DNA of 64,000 nucleotides from Vulcanimicrobiota bacterium. GTDB lineage: Bacteria; Vulcanimicrobiota; Vulcanimicrobiia; Vulcanimicrobiales; Vulcanimicrobiaceae. The DNA lies in contig DAHUZB010000007.1 in the NCBI GenBank assembly GCA_027306785.1, positions 34,997 to 98,996 on the forward strand, written 5' to 3'. A program made the position numbers and the translations under genes. The notes beneath the pieces are model-generated. The model was not told the origin of the DNA. It did no database searches and worked only from the letters and a program-made list of their open reading frames with translations. Positions 37,162 through 46,128 of the stretch are shown one piece after another (within the stretch, counting starts at the first letter, position 1; every line of letters begins with the position of its first letter).

Positions 37162-38708
37162 CTACGGGTGCAACTGCGTGAGGACGTAGAGCGCGATATC
37201 GTGGAGATCGCGCTTGGACATTTTCCAGCGCGGCATGACCGGGCTCAGCGTCATTCCCATCGTATCGACACCCTGCGAGATCGCTCGTTCGTACTCGTCC
37301 AGGGTCCAGCTCGGCTGCGCCGCGCTCATGCCCGGCATCGTATTCGAGCTCGTCTCCGTGCCCATACTATCCCGCATGTGCGCCTGCGGTCCGAGCGCCG
37401 CGCTGATCGCGCCGTCCGCAAGGCGAACGCCGCCCGCGCCCGTCGGCTGATGGCAGACCGCGCAACTCTGATAGACGCGCTGCGGATCGGAGCTTCGAAT
37501 GCGCACGCCGCGGAGATCTTTGCCCGAATAATAGATGGATCGCCCGTTTGCGAGCGCACGCGCGCGCGATGTGGAGTCGCCCGCCTCGGTAACCGACGGC
37601 TGCATCGTGCCCGGCGGCATACGATCGCGATACCACGGGCCCGCCCAGAGCAATTGGTACTGCGTCATCGGCGTTGATCCCGGGCAGGCGAGATCCTCAA
37701 CCGTGAAGACGATATTTTGGCGCACGTTCACGGCGGCATCGACGATGTAATCCGTCGCCGAATTGCCGAGACCGTCGTCGGTCCGTTCGTAACGCGTATC
37801 GAAACGGAGCCAAGGGCGTGCGGCATAGATACTTTCGAACGATTACGCGCTGCTCGAGCTCCGTGCGTTCGAAAACGGCAACGGTGCCGCGTCGTGCCCG
37901 AGCGCGGCCATCGACAGAAACTGAAACCGGCCGGTGTCGTACGATACGAGCGCGGCTCCGCGCGTGTAGCGATCGCTCGACCCGACTGCGGTGGGGATGT
38001 GCCGCTCAGCGCGGCGATCCCACCGGACCACGGTGTTTCGGGCGACAGGAACTGCAGCGAACCGCTCCATGCCGATCCGTTCCCGTGCAGGTAGGCGAGA
38101 TTTGCGACGAGGCCGTTGTCTGCGACCTGTGAGTAGGATGCGCCCCAGCGGTTATCGGCGAGCGTCGTCGCGTTCGAACCGACTTGCAGGTCGGCGAGGG
38201 CGTAGCCGCTGAGCGAGAGCGGTTGCGAGATCCACGGCGCGAAGATGGGCGTCGCAAAGCGTCCGACCTGCAAGCTGCCGTTGCCGCGATCGAACGCATT
38301 ATCGGCCACCCAGAGCTGATCGACCGAAGCCGCCGGAAAACCGCCGCTGACCATCGGCACGGTCGCGAAATACGACACGTCGCGCCCGAGAAAGCCCGCT
38401 GAAAGCCATTGCACGATGGATGCGGAGAGCGCAGGCAATCCCGTCGATGCCGGATGCGATACGTTTGCCGCCGCTTCCAGTGCAATCGGCAGCGAACGAT
38501 TCTGCATCATTTGCAGATGGCGATTGAGTCCTCTCGAAAAGTTCGTCATCAGCACGTAGCGGCCGTAGCTGTTGAGTTGCGGAACGCTGCTGTGACAGAG
38601 CGAGCATTGTACGCCGCCTTGTCCGTTTGCGAAGATCGGAACCGCCGACGCCGGGTCCGGTACGAGCAGTATCAATGCCGCAAACACCCACAACGATGAC
38701 CGCCTCAT
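37162..38708 (-). pseudogene. Broken paralogue of the two-haem cytochrome-barrel protein
   Basis: The copy starts at ATG 38708 and is closely similar to the intact copy over its whole length, including both haem sites (CSLCH near the N-terminus, CAVCH near the C-terminus) and PVMPRWKMS. Two lesions break it: a one-base deletion between about 37988 and 38012, after AALSGT, where 23 bases stand for the 24 expected, and an in-frame TAA at 37843-37845 before SFESIYA. After both, the original frame continues intact to the stop at 37162. Either a recent pseudogene or sequence errors; two independent lesions favour a pseudogene. Confidence 0.85.
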
Positions 38709-38828
38709 CCGGCGACGCTTCACGTCCGCATTTCGCGGCGCCTTTCGATCGAAAACGAATGTCGTCGTATCCGCGGGGTATGAATTTCATCGAGGCCGCA
38801 TTCGTTCGATCGCGTAGGAGGGATTAGG

Positions 38829-39272
38829 ATGTATCGCTTTCTCATTGTCCCCGCGCTGCTGCTCTCGATCAGCGTACCGGCGCTCGCAGGGGACCGCGAC
38901 TTCGATCTCGGTTCGGCGTCACGTATCGCCTCGACCCCGGTAACCACCTCGCTTCCGGTGCGAATCGACGGCTGCTATTCGGACGGCAGGGCCGCGCATG
39001 GGCTCACCCTCGTGCATCATGCACTCAACGTGACGAACACGGGCTCACGACCGATCGCGGCGCTACGCTTCACGTTTACGTTTTACGATGCGTTCAACGA
39101 AATCGCGTCGGTGCATACGAATATCGCCGACGTGAAGCTCGCGCCCGGAGCGAGCGCGCGCGCGATCAACCTCTCCGAATGGAGCCAGGATAGTCCGCCC
39201 ACGCGCATCACCTGCGCCGTCAACGCCGTCCGTTACAACGATGGGTCGATCGTAAAAGCCAAGGCGCGTTGA
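38829..39272 (+). CDS. Small exported protein, function unknown
   Basis: 147 residues with a clear signal peptide (LLLSISVPALAG, cleavage near 20-21) and a strong AGGAGGG about 8 bases before ATG 38829. The mature part is a single beta-sandwich-like domain (LTLVHHALNVTNTGSRPIAALRFTFTFYD) with two cysteines that could pair. No known motif beyond that general fold. It is next to, and divergent from, the broken cytochrome copy. Confidence 0.6.
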   Translation: MYRFLIVPALLLSISVPALAGDRDFDLGSASRIASTPVTTSLPVRIDGCYSDGRAAHGLTLVHHALNVTNTGSRPIAALRFTFTFYDAFNEIASVHTNIADVKLAPGASARAINLSEWSQDSPPTRITCAVNAVRYNDGSIVKAKAR

Positions 39273-39278
39273 CCGCGT

Positions 39279-39800
39279 TCAGTCTTCCGTGAGGCTGATG
39301 AATCGTTTGAGCGCGGCGGTGGTGCGCGCGGCATCGCCCGTCGCGCAGAGGTCGAGAAGCAGCCCGCGAAAGACGGCAAGTTCCAGCGTCGCCGCCGTCC
39401 TCGCGGCGGCGCTCGGCTTGGGTGCTATCGCGCGGAGCCAATCCTCGACCGCGGATTCGAGGAAGCCCGGAAACCGCTTCGGGTCTTCTAAGGCGAGCGC
39501 GTAGATTTCGAAAAACAAGCGCGCAATCGGAAGCCGCGACGGGTTCGTCCACAGCTTCCAGAGCGAGAGCATGTCGTCGGACTGCTCTAGTGCCGACTGC
39601 TGGCGTTCGCGCCCGGCCCGAATGATCTCCATGAGGAGCTCCTCCTTCGAGCCGAAATGATAGAGCAGCGTGCCGGGCGTTACGCCGAGCGCATCGGCCA
39701 GAGGGCGGAGCGAGAGATTGCTGAGGCCGTGCACGCAGACGTGATCGACCGCGTGTTGGAGGAGATCGTGCCGCAGTTGCGGATCGGCAGTGCGCGCCAC
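39279..39800 (-). CDS. TetR-family regulator
   Basis: 173 residues from GTG 39800, 2 bases after the CPBP gene's stop. HTH at about 22-45 (LSLRPLADALGVTPGTLLYHFGSKEELL). C-terminal effector domain short. Probably represses its own operon through the TTGAACG palindrome at 40473-40489, which lies at the promoter of the leading CPBP gene. Confidence 0.82.
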   Translation of the reverse strand: MARTADPQLRHDLLQHAVDHVCVHGLSNLSLRPLADALGVTPGTLLYHFGSKEELLMEIIRAGRERQQSALEQSDDMLSLWKLWTNPSRLPIARLFFEIYALALEDPKRFPGFLESAVEDWLRAIAPKPSAAARTAATLELAVFRGLLLDLCATGDAARTTAALKRFISLTED

Positions 39801-39802
39801 GA

Positions 39803-40453
39803 TCAGATAAACAGCGCGACGCCGTCGGTTAGCGCGTGCGCGATCATGTTACTCGACAGATCGCGGCGCCACAGGTACAGAACGGTCAACACGGCACCGC
39901 CGACACCCGCGATGAGCACGCTTCCCCAGCCCCAGTAGCTCACGTGCGCCGCGGTGAAGGCCGCCCACGAGATCACCGCGGCCACCGTACGCGACCGCAC
40001 GATCGAACCCAGGCGCTCGATCATGAATCCGCGATAGAAGATTTCTTCGAATATCGCGGCGCGGAGCACGATCTCGACTTTGACCAAGATCGGGAGTGCG
40101 CCGACCGTCGCGGCCTTCGCGGCGTAGTGCGGATCGACCAGCGGCAGGAGATACAGATAGATCGCCGCCATCGCAGCAAACGCCACCACGGCGCCGAGAA
40201 TGCCGACGCCGAGCGATGTCGCCGTCGGCGTACGCCACCCGATCGAGCTCAGCGGCAGCTTTTCGACCGCCAGCACGTACGCGACGATCGCTGCGCTCAT
40301 GAGCCAGAAGAGCAATTCGCGGATAAGCGTCGCCGCGAGCCCGTGCCAGGGGACGAGCCACCCCGTAATCGGAAGCGCAAACACAAGGCAGATCGCGAGC
40401 GCAATAAAAGGCGAGGGCCGAGCGTCGGCCGCCGGCATCGTAGAATCGGACAC
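39803..40453 (-). CDS. CPBP-family intramembrane metalloprotease-like protein
   Basis: 216 residues with about six transmembrane segments. Family motifs: EEIFYRG (about 147-153) and the NMIAHALTDG histidine region near the C-terminus, plus a middle AAFTAAHVSYW segment; these correspond to the glutamate and histidine motifs of the CAAX/bacteriocin-processing (CPBP) family. Integral inner membrane protein; substrate unknown. First gene of a two-gene operon with the TetR regulator. Confidence 0.85.
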   Translation of the reverse strand: MSDSTMPAADARPSPFIALAICLVFALPITGWLVPWHGLAATLIRELLFWLMSAAIVAYVLAVEKLPLSSIGWRTPTATSLGVGILGAVVAFAAMAAIYLYLLPLVDPHYAAKAATVGALPILVKVEIVLRAAIFEEIFYRGFMIERLGSIVRSRTVAAVISWAAFTAAHVSYWGWGSVLIAGVGGAVLTVLYLWRRDLSSNMIAHALTDGVALFI

Positions 40454-40472
40454 CGCCGCAGTCTAGCATAAT

Positions 40473-40489
40473 TTGAACGATTCGTTCAA
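40473..40489 (-). promoter_or_regulatory. Operator palindrome overlapping the CPBP-TetR promoter
   Basis: Perfect 7-bp arms TTGAACG/CGTTCAA around ATT. On the minus strand TTGAAC doubles as a -35 hexamer, followed after 18 bases by TAGACT as a -10. A bound repressor would therefore cover the -35. Its right edge overlaps the end of the AraC gene by 4 bases. Confidence 0.65.
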
Positions 40490-41361
40490 GCAATGCCGAG
40501 AGAGCTCACGTCTCGGCGCGGCGGGGCGCCGAACATGCGCGCGTACTCGCGGTTGAACTGCGATGGGCTTTCGTACCCGACTTGGTATCCCGCGGATTCC
40601 GCGTTCGCCGCTCCCGAGAGCATGAGCTGTCGGGCTTGCAGTAGCCGCAAGTGTTTTTGATACTGCAGGGGTGTCATCGATGTGAGCGCCTTGAACTCGC
40701 GATAGAAGGTGGACGGGCTCATTTTCGCGACATCGGCCAAATCTTCAACGCGAAGCGCTTGATCGAACCGCGAGCGCAAGACGTTGATCGCCTCGACCAA
40801 ACGGGTGGGGCGGCTGCTTCCCAACACGAAGCGGGCGATAGCCGCACCGTGCGGGCCGCTGAGCAGCCAATAGCTGATCTCTCGCATCATCAGCGGCGCG
40901 AGAACCCGCGCGGCGTCGGGTGTGTCGAGGAGGCGCACCAAGCGCACGAGAGCGTCTTCGAGCGGGCCTTGCACCCGAGCGACGTGTACGGCAAACTCGC
41001 GCGATCCGTCGTCGCGTAGCGTATCGATCCGCTCGAGCATATCGCGCATCGCCGCGTCGTCCAATTCAAGCACGAGACCGACATACGGCTGCGCTTCGCC
41101 GGCAGCAAGGATCTTACTCACTGCCGGCATCTCCACGCTCACGACGAGCGCTTCTCCCGCCGCGTAGGTGAATGTGCGACGGCCGAACGTGCTCCGTTTC
41201 GCCCCCTGAAGCGTCACGCAGAGCGACGGCCTGAAGATACGGTGCGACGGCGGCTTGGGAGCATCGGAACGCAGGAACAGAAGTCCGTCGACCGGTGTCA
41301 TGAAGGGACTCGCGCCCGGATGCGTGCGCGTATACTCCAACACCGCGTCGAGGAGCGTCAA
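40486..41361 (-). CDS. AraC-family regulator with AraC_N domain
   Basis: 291 residues. N-terminal cupin-like AraC_N domain (LCVTLQGAKRSTFG, VEMPAVSKIL) and C-terminal double HTH (FDQALRVEDLADVAKMSPSTFYREFK, then MTPLQYQKHLRLLQAR and VGYESPSQFNREY). Starts in a 4-base overlap with the upstream SDR gene, so SDR and regulator are one operon. The same architecture recurs at 45.0-45.9 kb; both resemble regulators of stress-response oxidoreductases such as YqhC. Confidence 0.86.
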   Translation of the reverse strand: MTLLDAVLEYTRTHPGASPFMTPVDGLLFLRSDAPKPPSHRIFRPSLCVTLQGAKRSTFGRRTFTYAAGEALVVSVEMPAVSKILAAGEAQPYVGLVLELDDAAMRDMLERIDTLRDDGSREFAVHVARVQGPLEDALVRLVRLLDTPDAARVLAPLMMREISYWLLSGPHGAAIARFVLGSSRPTRLVEAINVLRSRFDQALRVEDLADVAKMSPSTFYREFKALTSMTPLQYQKHLRLLQARQLMLSGAANAESAGYQVGYESPSQFNREYARMFGAPPRRDVSSLGIA

Positions 41362-42107
41362 AGCAGCATGCCTCCCGATACTTCAATGCGCTGGCCGTTG
41401 ACCCAGCGGTTGTCCTCCGAGACGAGTGCCGCAATCATCGGCCCCACGTCTTCCGGAACGCCTGCGCGCCCGAGCGCCGTGGCATCGGCGACCATCTTGT
41501 TAACGGCGGGATTGTCGCGTACCATTCCCCCGCTGAAGTCGGTCTGGATCGCACCCGGCGCGACGGTGTTCGCACGAATGCCGCGACCGCCTAGCTCCTT
41601 GGCCAAATAGCGGGTGAGCACTTCGACTGCGCCCTTCATCGACGCGTATGCCGCACTCGACGGCATCGAGACGCGGGTAAGGCCCGACGAGATATTGACG
41701 ATTCTGCCTCCGTCGTTCATGAGGGGCAGCAGCTTCTGCGTTAGGAAAAACACGCCCTTGACGTGCACGTTGTACAAGGCATCGAAGTCTTCTTCCGTCA
41801 CCTCTTCGATGGGCGCGTGATGCGACGTACCCGCGTTATTGACGAGGTAGTCGAAACGCTGCGATCCGAGCCGTGCGAGAGTAGCCCGTACGCGATCGAC
41901 GAAGCTCTCGAATTCGCGCGTATTCCCGGTATCGAGCTGCAACGCGATCGCGCGACGTCCCGCGCTTTCGGCCGCCGCGACGACCTGCTCCGCCTCATTC
42001 GCGCGCGTGTGATAGGTAAAGATGGAATCGATGCCGCGCTTGGCGAGACTGAGAACGGTTTCACGGCCGAGTCCTCGGCTGCCGCCGGTAACAAGTGCAA
42101 TCTTCAT
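41358..42107 (-). CDS. Short-chain dehydrogenase/reductase (classic SDR)
   Basis: 249 residues, full length. Cofactor motif TGGSRGLG (8-15), NNAG (about 90-93), catalytic Ser in VNISSGL and Y-x-x-x-K in AAYASMKGA (Y at about 154), then PGAIQTDF. The Arg after the glycine motif suggests NADP. Substrate unknown. Leads the operon with the AraC regulator. Confidence 0.88.
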   Translation of the reverse strand: MKIALVTGGSRGLGRETVLSLAKRGIDSIFTYHTRANEAEQVVAAAESAGRRAIALQLDTGNTREFESFVDRVRATLARLGSQRFDYLVNNAGTSHHAPIEEVTEEDFDALYNVHVKGVFFLTQKLLPLMNDGGRIVNISSGLTRVSMPSSAAYASMKGAVEVLTRYLAKELGGRGIRANTVAPGAIQTDFSGGMVRDNPAVNKMVADATALGRAGVPEDVGPMIAALVSEDNRWVNGQRIEVSGGMLL

Positions 42108-42208
42108 GCGCTTAGCGTAGCGCGCGGTCGGGGAGGACCGGAAGACGCGAAGCTCTCGCGTTCTTGCACGATCCTCTCACCGCCGAGGACGCGCGACATC
42201 GCGTGGCC

Positions 42209-43117
42209 TTAGGCCGGGGCGACGGCGGAGAAATAGCCCGCGTGCGCGAGATCGTCGAGGAGTCCCGCGTGCGCGGGCGTCCAGCCGAGTAGCTTTCTCG
42301 TGACGTCGTTTGAGGCGGCCAGATCGGCGCCGAAGAACATCCCGAGAAATCCGAAGTGATCGCGTGCGTGCTCGGGTGCGATCGATCGTACCGGGAGCCG
42401 GAGATGCGCCCCGAACGATTCGGCGATGGCGCGCGTCGTTATACCTTCTTCGCCGACGGCGTGCAGCACCGCGCCCGCGGGAGCCGATTCGATGCCCAAA
42501 CGCACGATGCGCGCGGCGTCGAAGCGATGCACGGCGGCCCACCGATTCGCACCATCGCCGATGTAGCCGGCGACGCCGCGCTCGCGCGCGATATGGATGA
42601 GATGCGGGATGAAGGCGCGATCGCCCGCGCCGTGGACGGTCGGCGCGAAGCGTACGATCATCGAACGCACGCCGCGCTGCGATGCTTCGAGCGTCACCCG
42701 CGCGCTCTTCAGGCGCGGAAAATGCGCTTCGTCGAGCGTCGGATGGTCGCTCTCCGCGATCGGGCGATCCAGCGTGAATCCCGCCATACCCGCCGCGACG
42801 AGCAGCGGCCGATTCGATCCATCGAGCGCGTCGATCATCGTTTCGATCGCGCGGGTGTCGAGCGCCGACACCCGCTCGATGTCCGAGAAATCGTGCTCGA
42901 AGCCGAGATGGATCACGCCGTCGGATTCATGCGCTCCGCGCCGGAGCACGTCGAGATCGTCGAGCGAGCCCCGGAGCACGGCGGCCCCCATCGCTTCCAG
43001 TTTCGCCGCAGCCTCGCTCGAGCGGGCGAGCGCCGTCACGCGATGCCCGGCGCCGAGCAGTTCCGGAACGACCGCCGAGCCGATAAACCCGGTTCCGCCG
43101 GTGATGAAAACGTCCAT
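42209..43117 (-). CDS. NAD(P)-dependent epimerase-like SDR, paralogue of 27.1-28.1 kb protein
   Basis: 302 residues. GGTGFIG at 7-13, DGVIHLGF strand, and paralogous blocks FAPTVHGAGD and WAAVHRFDAAR shared with the 324-residue protein at 27.1 kb. Typical extended/atypical SDR. The upstream region holds inverted TGTCA/TGACA sequences that may be an operator. Substrate unknown. Confidence 0.82.
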   Translation of the reverse strand: MDVFITGGTGFIGSAVVPELLGAGHRVTALARSSEAAAKLEAMGAAVLRGSLDDLDVLRRGAHESDGVIHLGFEHDFSDIERVSALDTRAIETMIDALDGSNRPLLVAAGMAGFTLDRPIAESDHPTLDEAHFPRLKSARVTLEASQRGVRSMIVRFAPTVHGAGDRAFIPHLIHIARERGVAGYIGDGANRWAAVHRFDAARIVRLGIESAPAGAVLHAVGEEGITTRAIAESFGAHLRLPVRSIAPEHARDHFGFLGMFFGADLAASNDVTRKLLGWTPAHAGLLDDLAHAGYFSAVAPA

Positions 43118-43184
43118 TGCGTCAAAGCTCCTTGCCTAGATGTCAGTCCCTGCCGTCAGGTCCCGACACTAGGGTAGCACGGGA

Positions 43185-43199
43185 TGTCAATGGCTGACA
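43185..43199. promoter_or_regulatory. Inverted repeat upstream of the epimerase gene
   Basis: TGTCA-ATGGC-TGACA, perfect 5-bp arms. A further GATGTCAG at 43139 pairs with CTGACATC at 43194-43201 at larger spacing. Placed between the epimerase start and the HigB gene, so a regulator of either could bind here; its gene is not obvious nearby. Confidence 0.4.
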
Positions 43200-43291
43200 T
43201 CACTGCTCCATCGACAGGTCCGGTTGCAGAAACGTTGACGCGTGTCGCGCAACAGGCTACAATGCGTCCATAAGGGGGTGAACCGCAATCC

Positions 43292-43579
43292 GTGCAGATC
43301 GACCACCAGGGAACTCTCGATATCTTTAACGGCGAAGAGACTGCCGCCGCAAGACGCACCCTCCCGGTCGACTTACACGAAAAGGCCGGACGCCTGCTCG
43401 ACCGCATTAACGCTGCCCTGAAGCCGACTGATCTTTTTACGCCTCGCGGGAATCGCTTAGAAAGACTGAGCGGAAAACGTGAGGGCATCTGGAGCGTTCG
43501 CATTAACGATCAGTACCGAATCACGTTCACCTGGGAAGACGCCCAAGCGATACGGGTGCAGATCGAAGACTACCATTGA
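43292..43579 (+). CDS. higB: HigB-type toxin (RelE/ParE superfamily)
   Basis: 95 residues from GTG 43292, the only sensible start after the stop at 43271. Ribosome-dependent mRNA interferase fold, with the HigB signatures FNGEETAAARRTLP, LDRINAALKPTDL and the closing IWSVRINDQYRITFTW. The catalytic basic/aromatic residues of HigB (R and the Arg-Ile-x-Phe strand) are in place. Followed 29 bases later by the antitoxin gene, the usual toxin-first order of HigBA. Confidence 0.9.
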   Translation: MQIDHQGTLDIFNGEETAAARRTLPVDLHEKAGRLLDRINAALKPTDLFTPRGNRLERLSGKREGIWSVRINDQYRITFTWEDAQAIRVQIEDYH

Positions 43580-43608
43580 TATGGATCAGCACATGGGGGG
43601 AACCAGTC

Positions 43609-43908
43609 ATGACTACACCGCGTAACCGACGACCGATAACGCCGGGGGACGTGCTTCGCGAAGATTATCTTGAGACGCTAGGGATTACTCAGGGTGCACT
43701 AGCCAATGCGCTCGACGTCGATCGAACCACGATCAGCGAAATAGTGAACAACCGTAGGGCGATTACCCCCGAAATGGCCCTGCGCCTCGGACACGCGTTC
43801 AACGTCTCTCCCGAATATTGGCTCAACCTGCAGCTTGCCGTCGACCTTTATGATGCTCAACACTCACCGCTTAAAAAAGTCGTCGAAAAACTCGCGGTTT
43901 TAATCTGA
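43609..43908 (+). CDS. higA: HigA-type antitoxin (XRE family)
   Basis: About 99 residues from ATG 43609, with GGGGGG about 8 bases upstream. XRE HTH at about 26-75 (TQGALANALDVDRTTISEIVNNRR) and HigA-specific FNVSPEYWLNLQ. Binds and neutralises HigB and represses the operon. Context confirms the pair. Confidence 0.92.
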   Translation: MTTPRNRRPITPGDVLREDYLETLGITQGALANALDVDRTTISEIVNNRRAITPEMALRLGHAFNVSPEYWLNLQLAVDLYDAQHSPLKKVVEKLAVLI

Positions 43909-43948
43909 CAGATCCCTCGGGCTTGAATACGGCACGCACGAGGGCGAC

Positions 43949-44911
43949 TCACGCAAGCGACAGTTCTTGCTCCCACCAACCGCGGGTGTTTACGTTCGCG
44001 GCATCGGCGAGCGCTTCCAACTCGGCAATTTCTTCGGCCGAGATTCGCAGAGCGGCCGCACGAGCGATGCCGTCGATGTAGCTCGGTTTCGTAACACCGA
44101 CGATCGGCGTCGTGCCCTTTGCGATTGCCCACGCAATCGCGACATCCGAAGCGGCCGCGCCGTGCTTCTCGCCGATGGCCGTCAGCATATCCGTTACGGC
44201 GCGCAGTTGACGCAGCATGCCGTTGTACGCCTGCGCGCGATTCGTGCCGACGGGTAAAGGATTCTGCGGTCCATACTTCCCGCTTAACGCACCCTGCTCG
44301 AGCACCATGTATGCAAAGAACGGGATCCCGCGCTCGCGGCAGTAGTCGATAATTCCCGCCCTCTCCGCGCCGCGGTAGAGAAGGCTATAGTGGTTCTGCG
44401 CGGCTTCGACTCGGAAACCGGCTTTGCTCAAAATCTCGTCAGCACGTTGAAGTTCGCGCAGGTTGTGATTCGAGACGCCGACGTGCTTGATGTTTCCGCT
44501 CTCCAGCAACGGAATCAGTTGCGGCGTCCATCGCTCGACATCGGCCGGATTATGAATCCAGTAGAGATCGATGTACTCCGTGCGCAGACGCGCTAGGCTT
44601 TGCTCCAGCATCTCGGCCATCGGATTATCGCCGGCTCCCGCGGCCTGCGGCGTGAATTTCGTGGAGAGCTGATAGTCGCTTCGAGCGAAGCGCTTGAGGG
44701 CGTCGCCGAGTACGGTTTCTGCGCGACCCATACCGTATACGGCGGCCGTGTCCCAGAAGGTGAACCCCGCGGCATGCGCCTTGTCGACGAGCCGCTCGAT
44801 GTCGGCCCGCGTGTGAGCGCTGCCGAAGTACCCGTCGCCGGCCTCTCCGCTATCGCCCCAGGCCCAGGTGCCCAGTGCAGCGGGCGGTATGGTGAGCGTA
44901 TCGATCTGCAT
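43949..44911 (-). CDS. Aldo/keto reductase
   Basis: 320 residues. TIM-barrel AKR with the catalytic tetrad visible as D in FWDTAAVYG (about 54), Y58, K in LSTKF (about 84) and H in YWIHNP. NADPH-binding end VGVTKPS and YIDGIARA near the C-terminus. Reduces carbonyls; probably general detoxification. Divergent from the AraC regulator at 45.0 kb, with 121 bases between, consistent with control by it. Confidence 0.88.
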   Translation of the reverse strand: MQIDTLTIPPAALGTWAWGDSGEAGDGYFGSAHTRADIERLVDKAHAAGFTFWDTAAVYGMGRAETVLGDALKRFARSDYQLSTKFTPQAAGAGDNPMAEMLEQSLARLRTEYIDLYWIHNPADVERWTPQLIPLLESGNIKHVGVSNHNLRELQRADEILSKAGFRVEAAQNHYSLLYRGAERAGIIDYCRERGIPFFAYMVLEQGALSGKYGPQNPLPVGTNRAQAYNGMLRQLRAVTDMLTAIGEKHGAAASDVAIAWAIAKGTTPIVGVTKPSYIDGIARAAALRISAEEIAELEALADAANVNTRGWWEQELSLA

Positions 44912-45032
44912 GGTAGTGATTGTGAGGGATTACGCCACAACGGCGTGAGCCCAAAGCGCCGAAATTTTTGCCCGATACTCCGACGAGCGCCGAATCGCGT
45001 TGCCGCGATTCCGGGCTCGTGCGATAGTGAGG

Positions 45033-45935
45033 ATGATGGAAACACTGCAGGCGATTGCGGGGATAATCGCCGACCACGTCTCGACGGATGGCTTTCACGC
45101 CACGCCCATCGAACGCCTAACGTTTGCCCGATCCTCCACCGTCACGATGCCGATGCCGAGCGTCTACCGACCGCAGCTATGCCTCGTCGCACAGGGAAGC
45201 AAGGAAGTCGCGCTCGGCGATCGCGTGTTCACGTATGCACCGGGGCGCTACGGGGTGGTGACCTACGATCTGCCCGCTGTAGGACACGTGATCGAGGCAA
45301 CGCCGGATACGCCGTATCTCTGCCTGTACCTCGATTTCGATCCGGTCATGCTCGGTGAGTTGGCCGCACGCGTGCCTGCACCGCCCGACGCATCGTCTAC
45401 CGCGATCGGCAAAACGGTCTCCGACGCGAGCCCCGCGTTGCTCGATGCAGTGCTTCGCCTGCTGCGGCTGCTCGACGATCCGGCCGCACGACCCGTGCTC
45501 GGGCCGCTTGCCGAGCAAGAGATTCTCTATCATCTCCTCGCGGGGCCGGACGGCGCCCGCATGCGCCACATCACCGCGAGCCAAGGGCGCGTGGCGCAGG
45601 TCGGCCGTGCGATCGCGTGGATCGGCAAGAACTCCCGAACGCGATTCAGCATCGCCGAACTTGCGGCGGAAGTCGGCATGAGTGCATCGAGTCTGCACGA
45701 GCATTTTCGAGCCGTCACGGCGATGACGCCGCTGCAGTTCCAGAAGCAGCTCCGACTGCAAGACGCACGCAGCCTGATGCTGATCGAGAATATCGACGTA
45801 GCCACAGCCGCTCTGCGCGTGGGCTACGAAAGCCCCTCGCAATTCAGTCGCGAGTACCGACGCCTTTTCGGGGAGCCGCCGGTGCGCGATATCGCGCGCT
45901 TACGCGCGGCGCCCGGTTTGGCAGTCATGAGTTGA
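45033..45935 (+). CDS. AraC-family regulator with AraC_N domain
   Basis: About 300 residues starting at one of two adjacent ATG codons near 45033-45036, preceded directly by GAGG. AraC_N domain (YRPQLCLVAQGSKEVALGD, LPAVGHVIEA) and C-terminal HTH pair (FSIAELAAEVGMSASSLHEHFR, MTPLQFQKQLRLQDAR, VGYESPSQFSREYRRLFG). Related in architecture to the regulator at 40.5-41.4 kb. Probably acts on the divergent aldo/keto reductase. Confidence 0.85.
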   Translation: MMETLQAIAGIIADHVSTDGFHATPIERLTFARSSTVTMPMPSVYRPQLCLVAQGSKEVALGDRVFTYAPGRYGVVTYDLPAVGHVIEATPDTPYLCLYLDFDPVMLGELAARVPAPPDASSTAIGKTVSDASPALLDAVLRLLRLLDDPAARPVLGPLAEQEILYHLLAGPDGARMRHITASQGRVAQVGRAIAWIGKNSRTRFSIAELAAEVGMSASSLHEHFRAVTAMTPLQFQKQLRLQDARSLMLIENIDVATAALRVGYESPSQFSREYRRLFGEPPVRDIARLRAAPGLAVMS

Positions 45936-46066
45936 GATCGGGATCATGACGCGAGACGCTTCGATCTTGCCCTAGCGCAGCTGGTTGCCGCGACGTCCGC
46001 CTGCGCGCGCTCGCTGGGCACGCGAGCGATGCTCAGCGATCGTCGGCTAGACAGTGCGCCCCCTCG

Positions 46067-46100
46067 TTGCTATTATGTGGCCAGCCATATAAATATGTGG
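46067..46100 (+). promoter_or_regulatory. Promoter with repeated TATGTGG sites for quinone reductase and MarR
   Basis: TTGCTA (46067-46072) and TAAATA (46090-46095) are 17 bases apart. TATGTGG occurs at 46074-46080 and at 46094-46100, two helical turns apart, in direct orientation around the -10, with GCCATATA between. A MarR dimer binding here would block the promoter of its own operon. Confidence 0.5.
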
Positions 46101-46128
46101 TCGGCAAACAAACAGAGCGAGGGGAACG

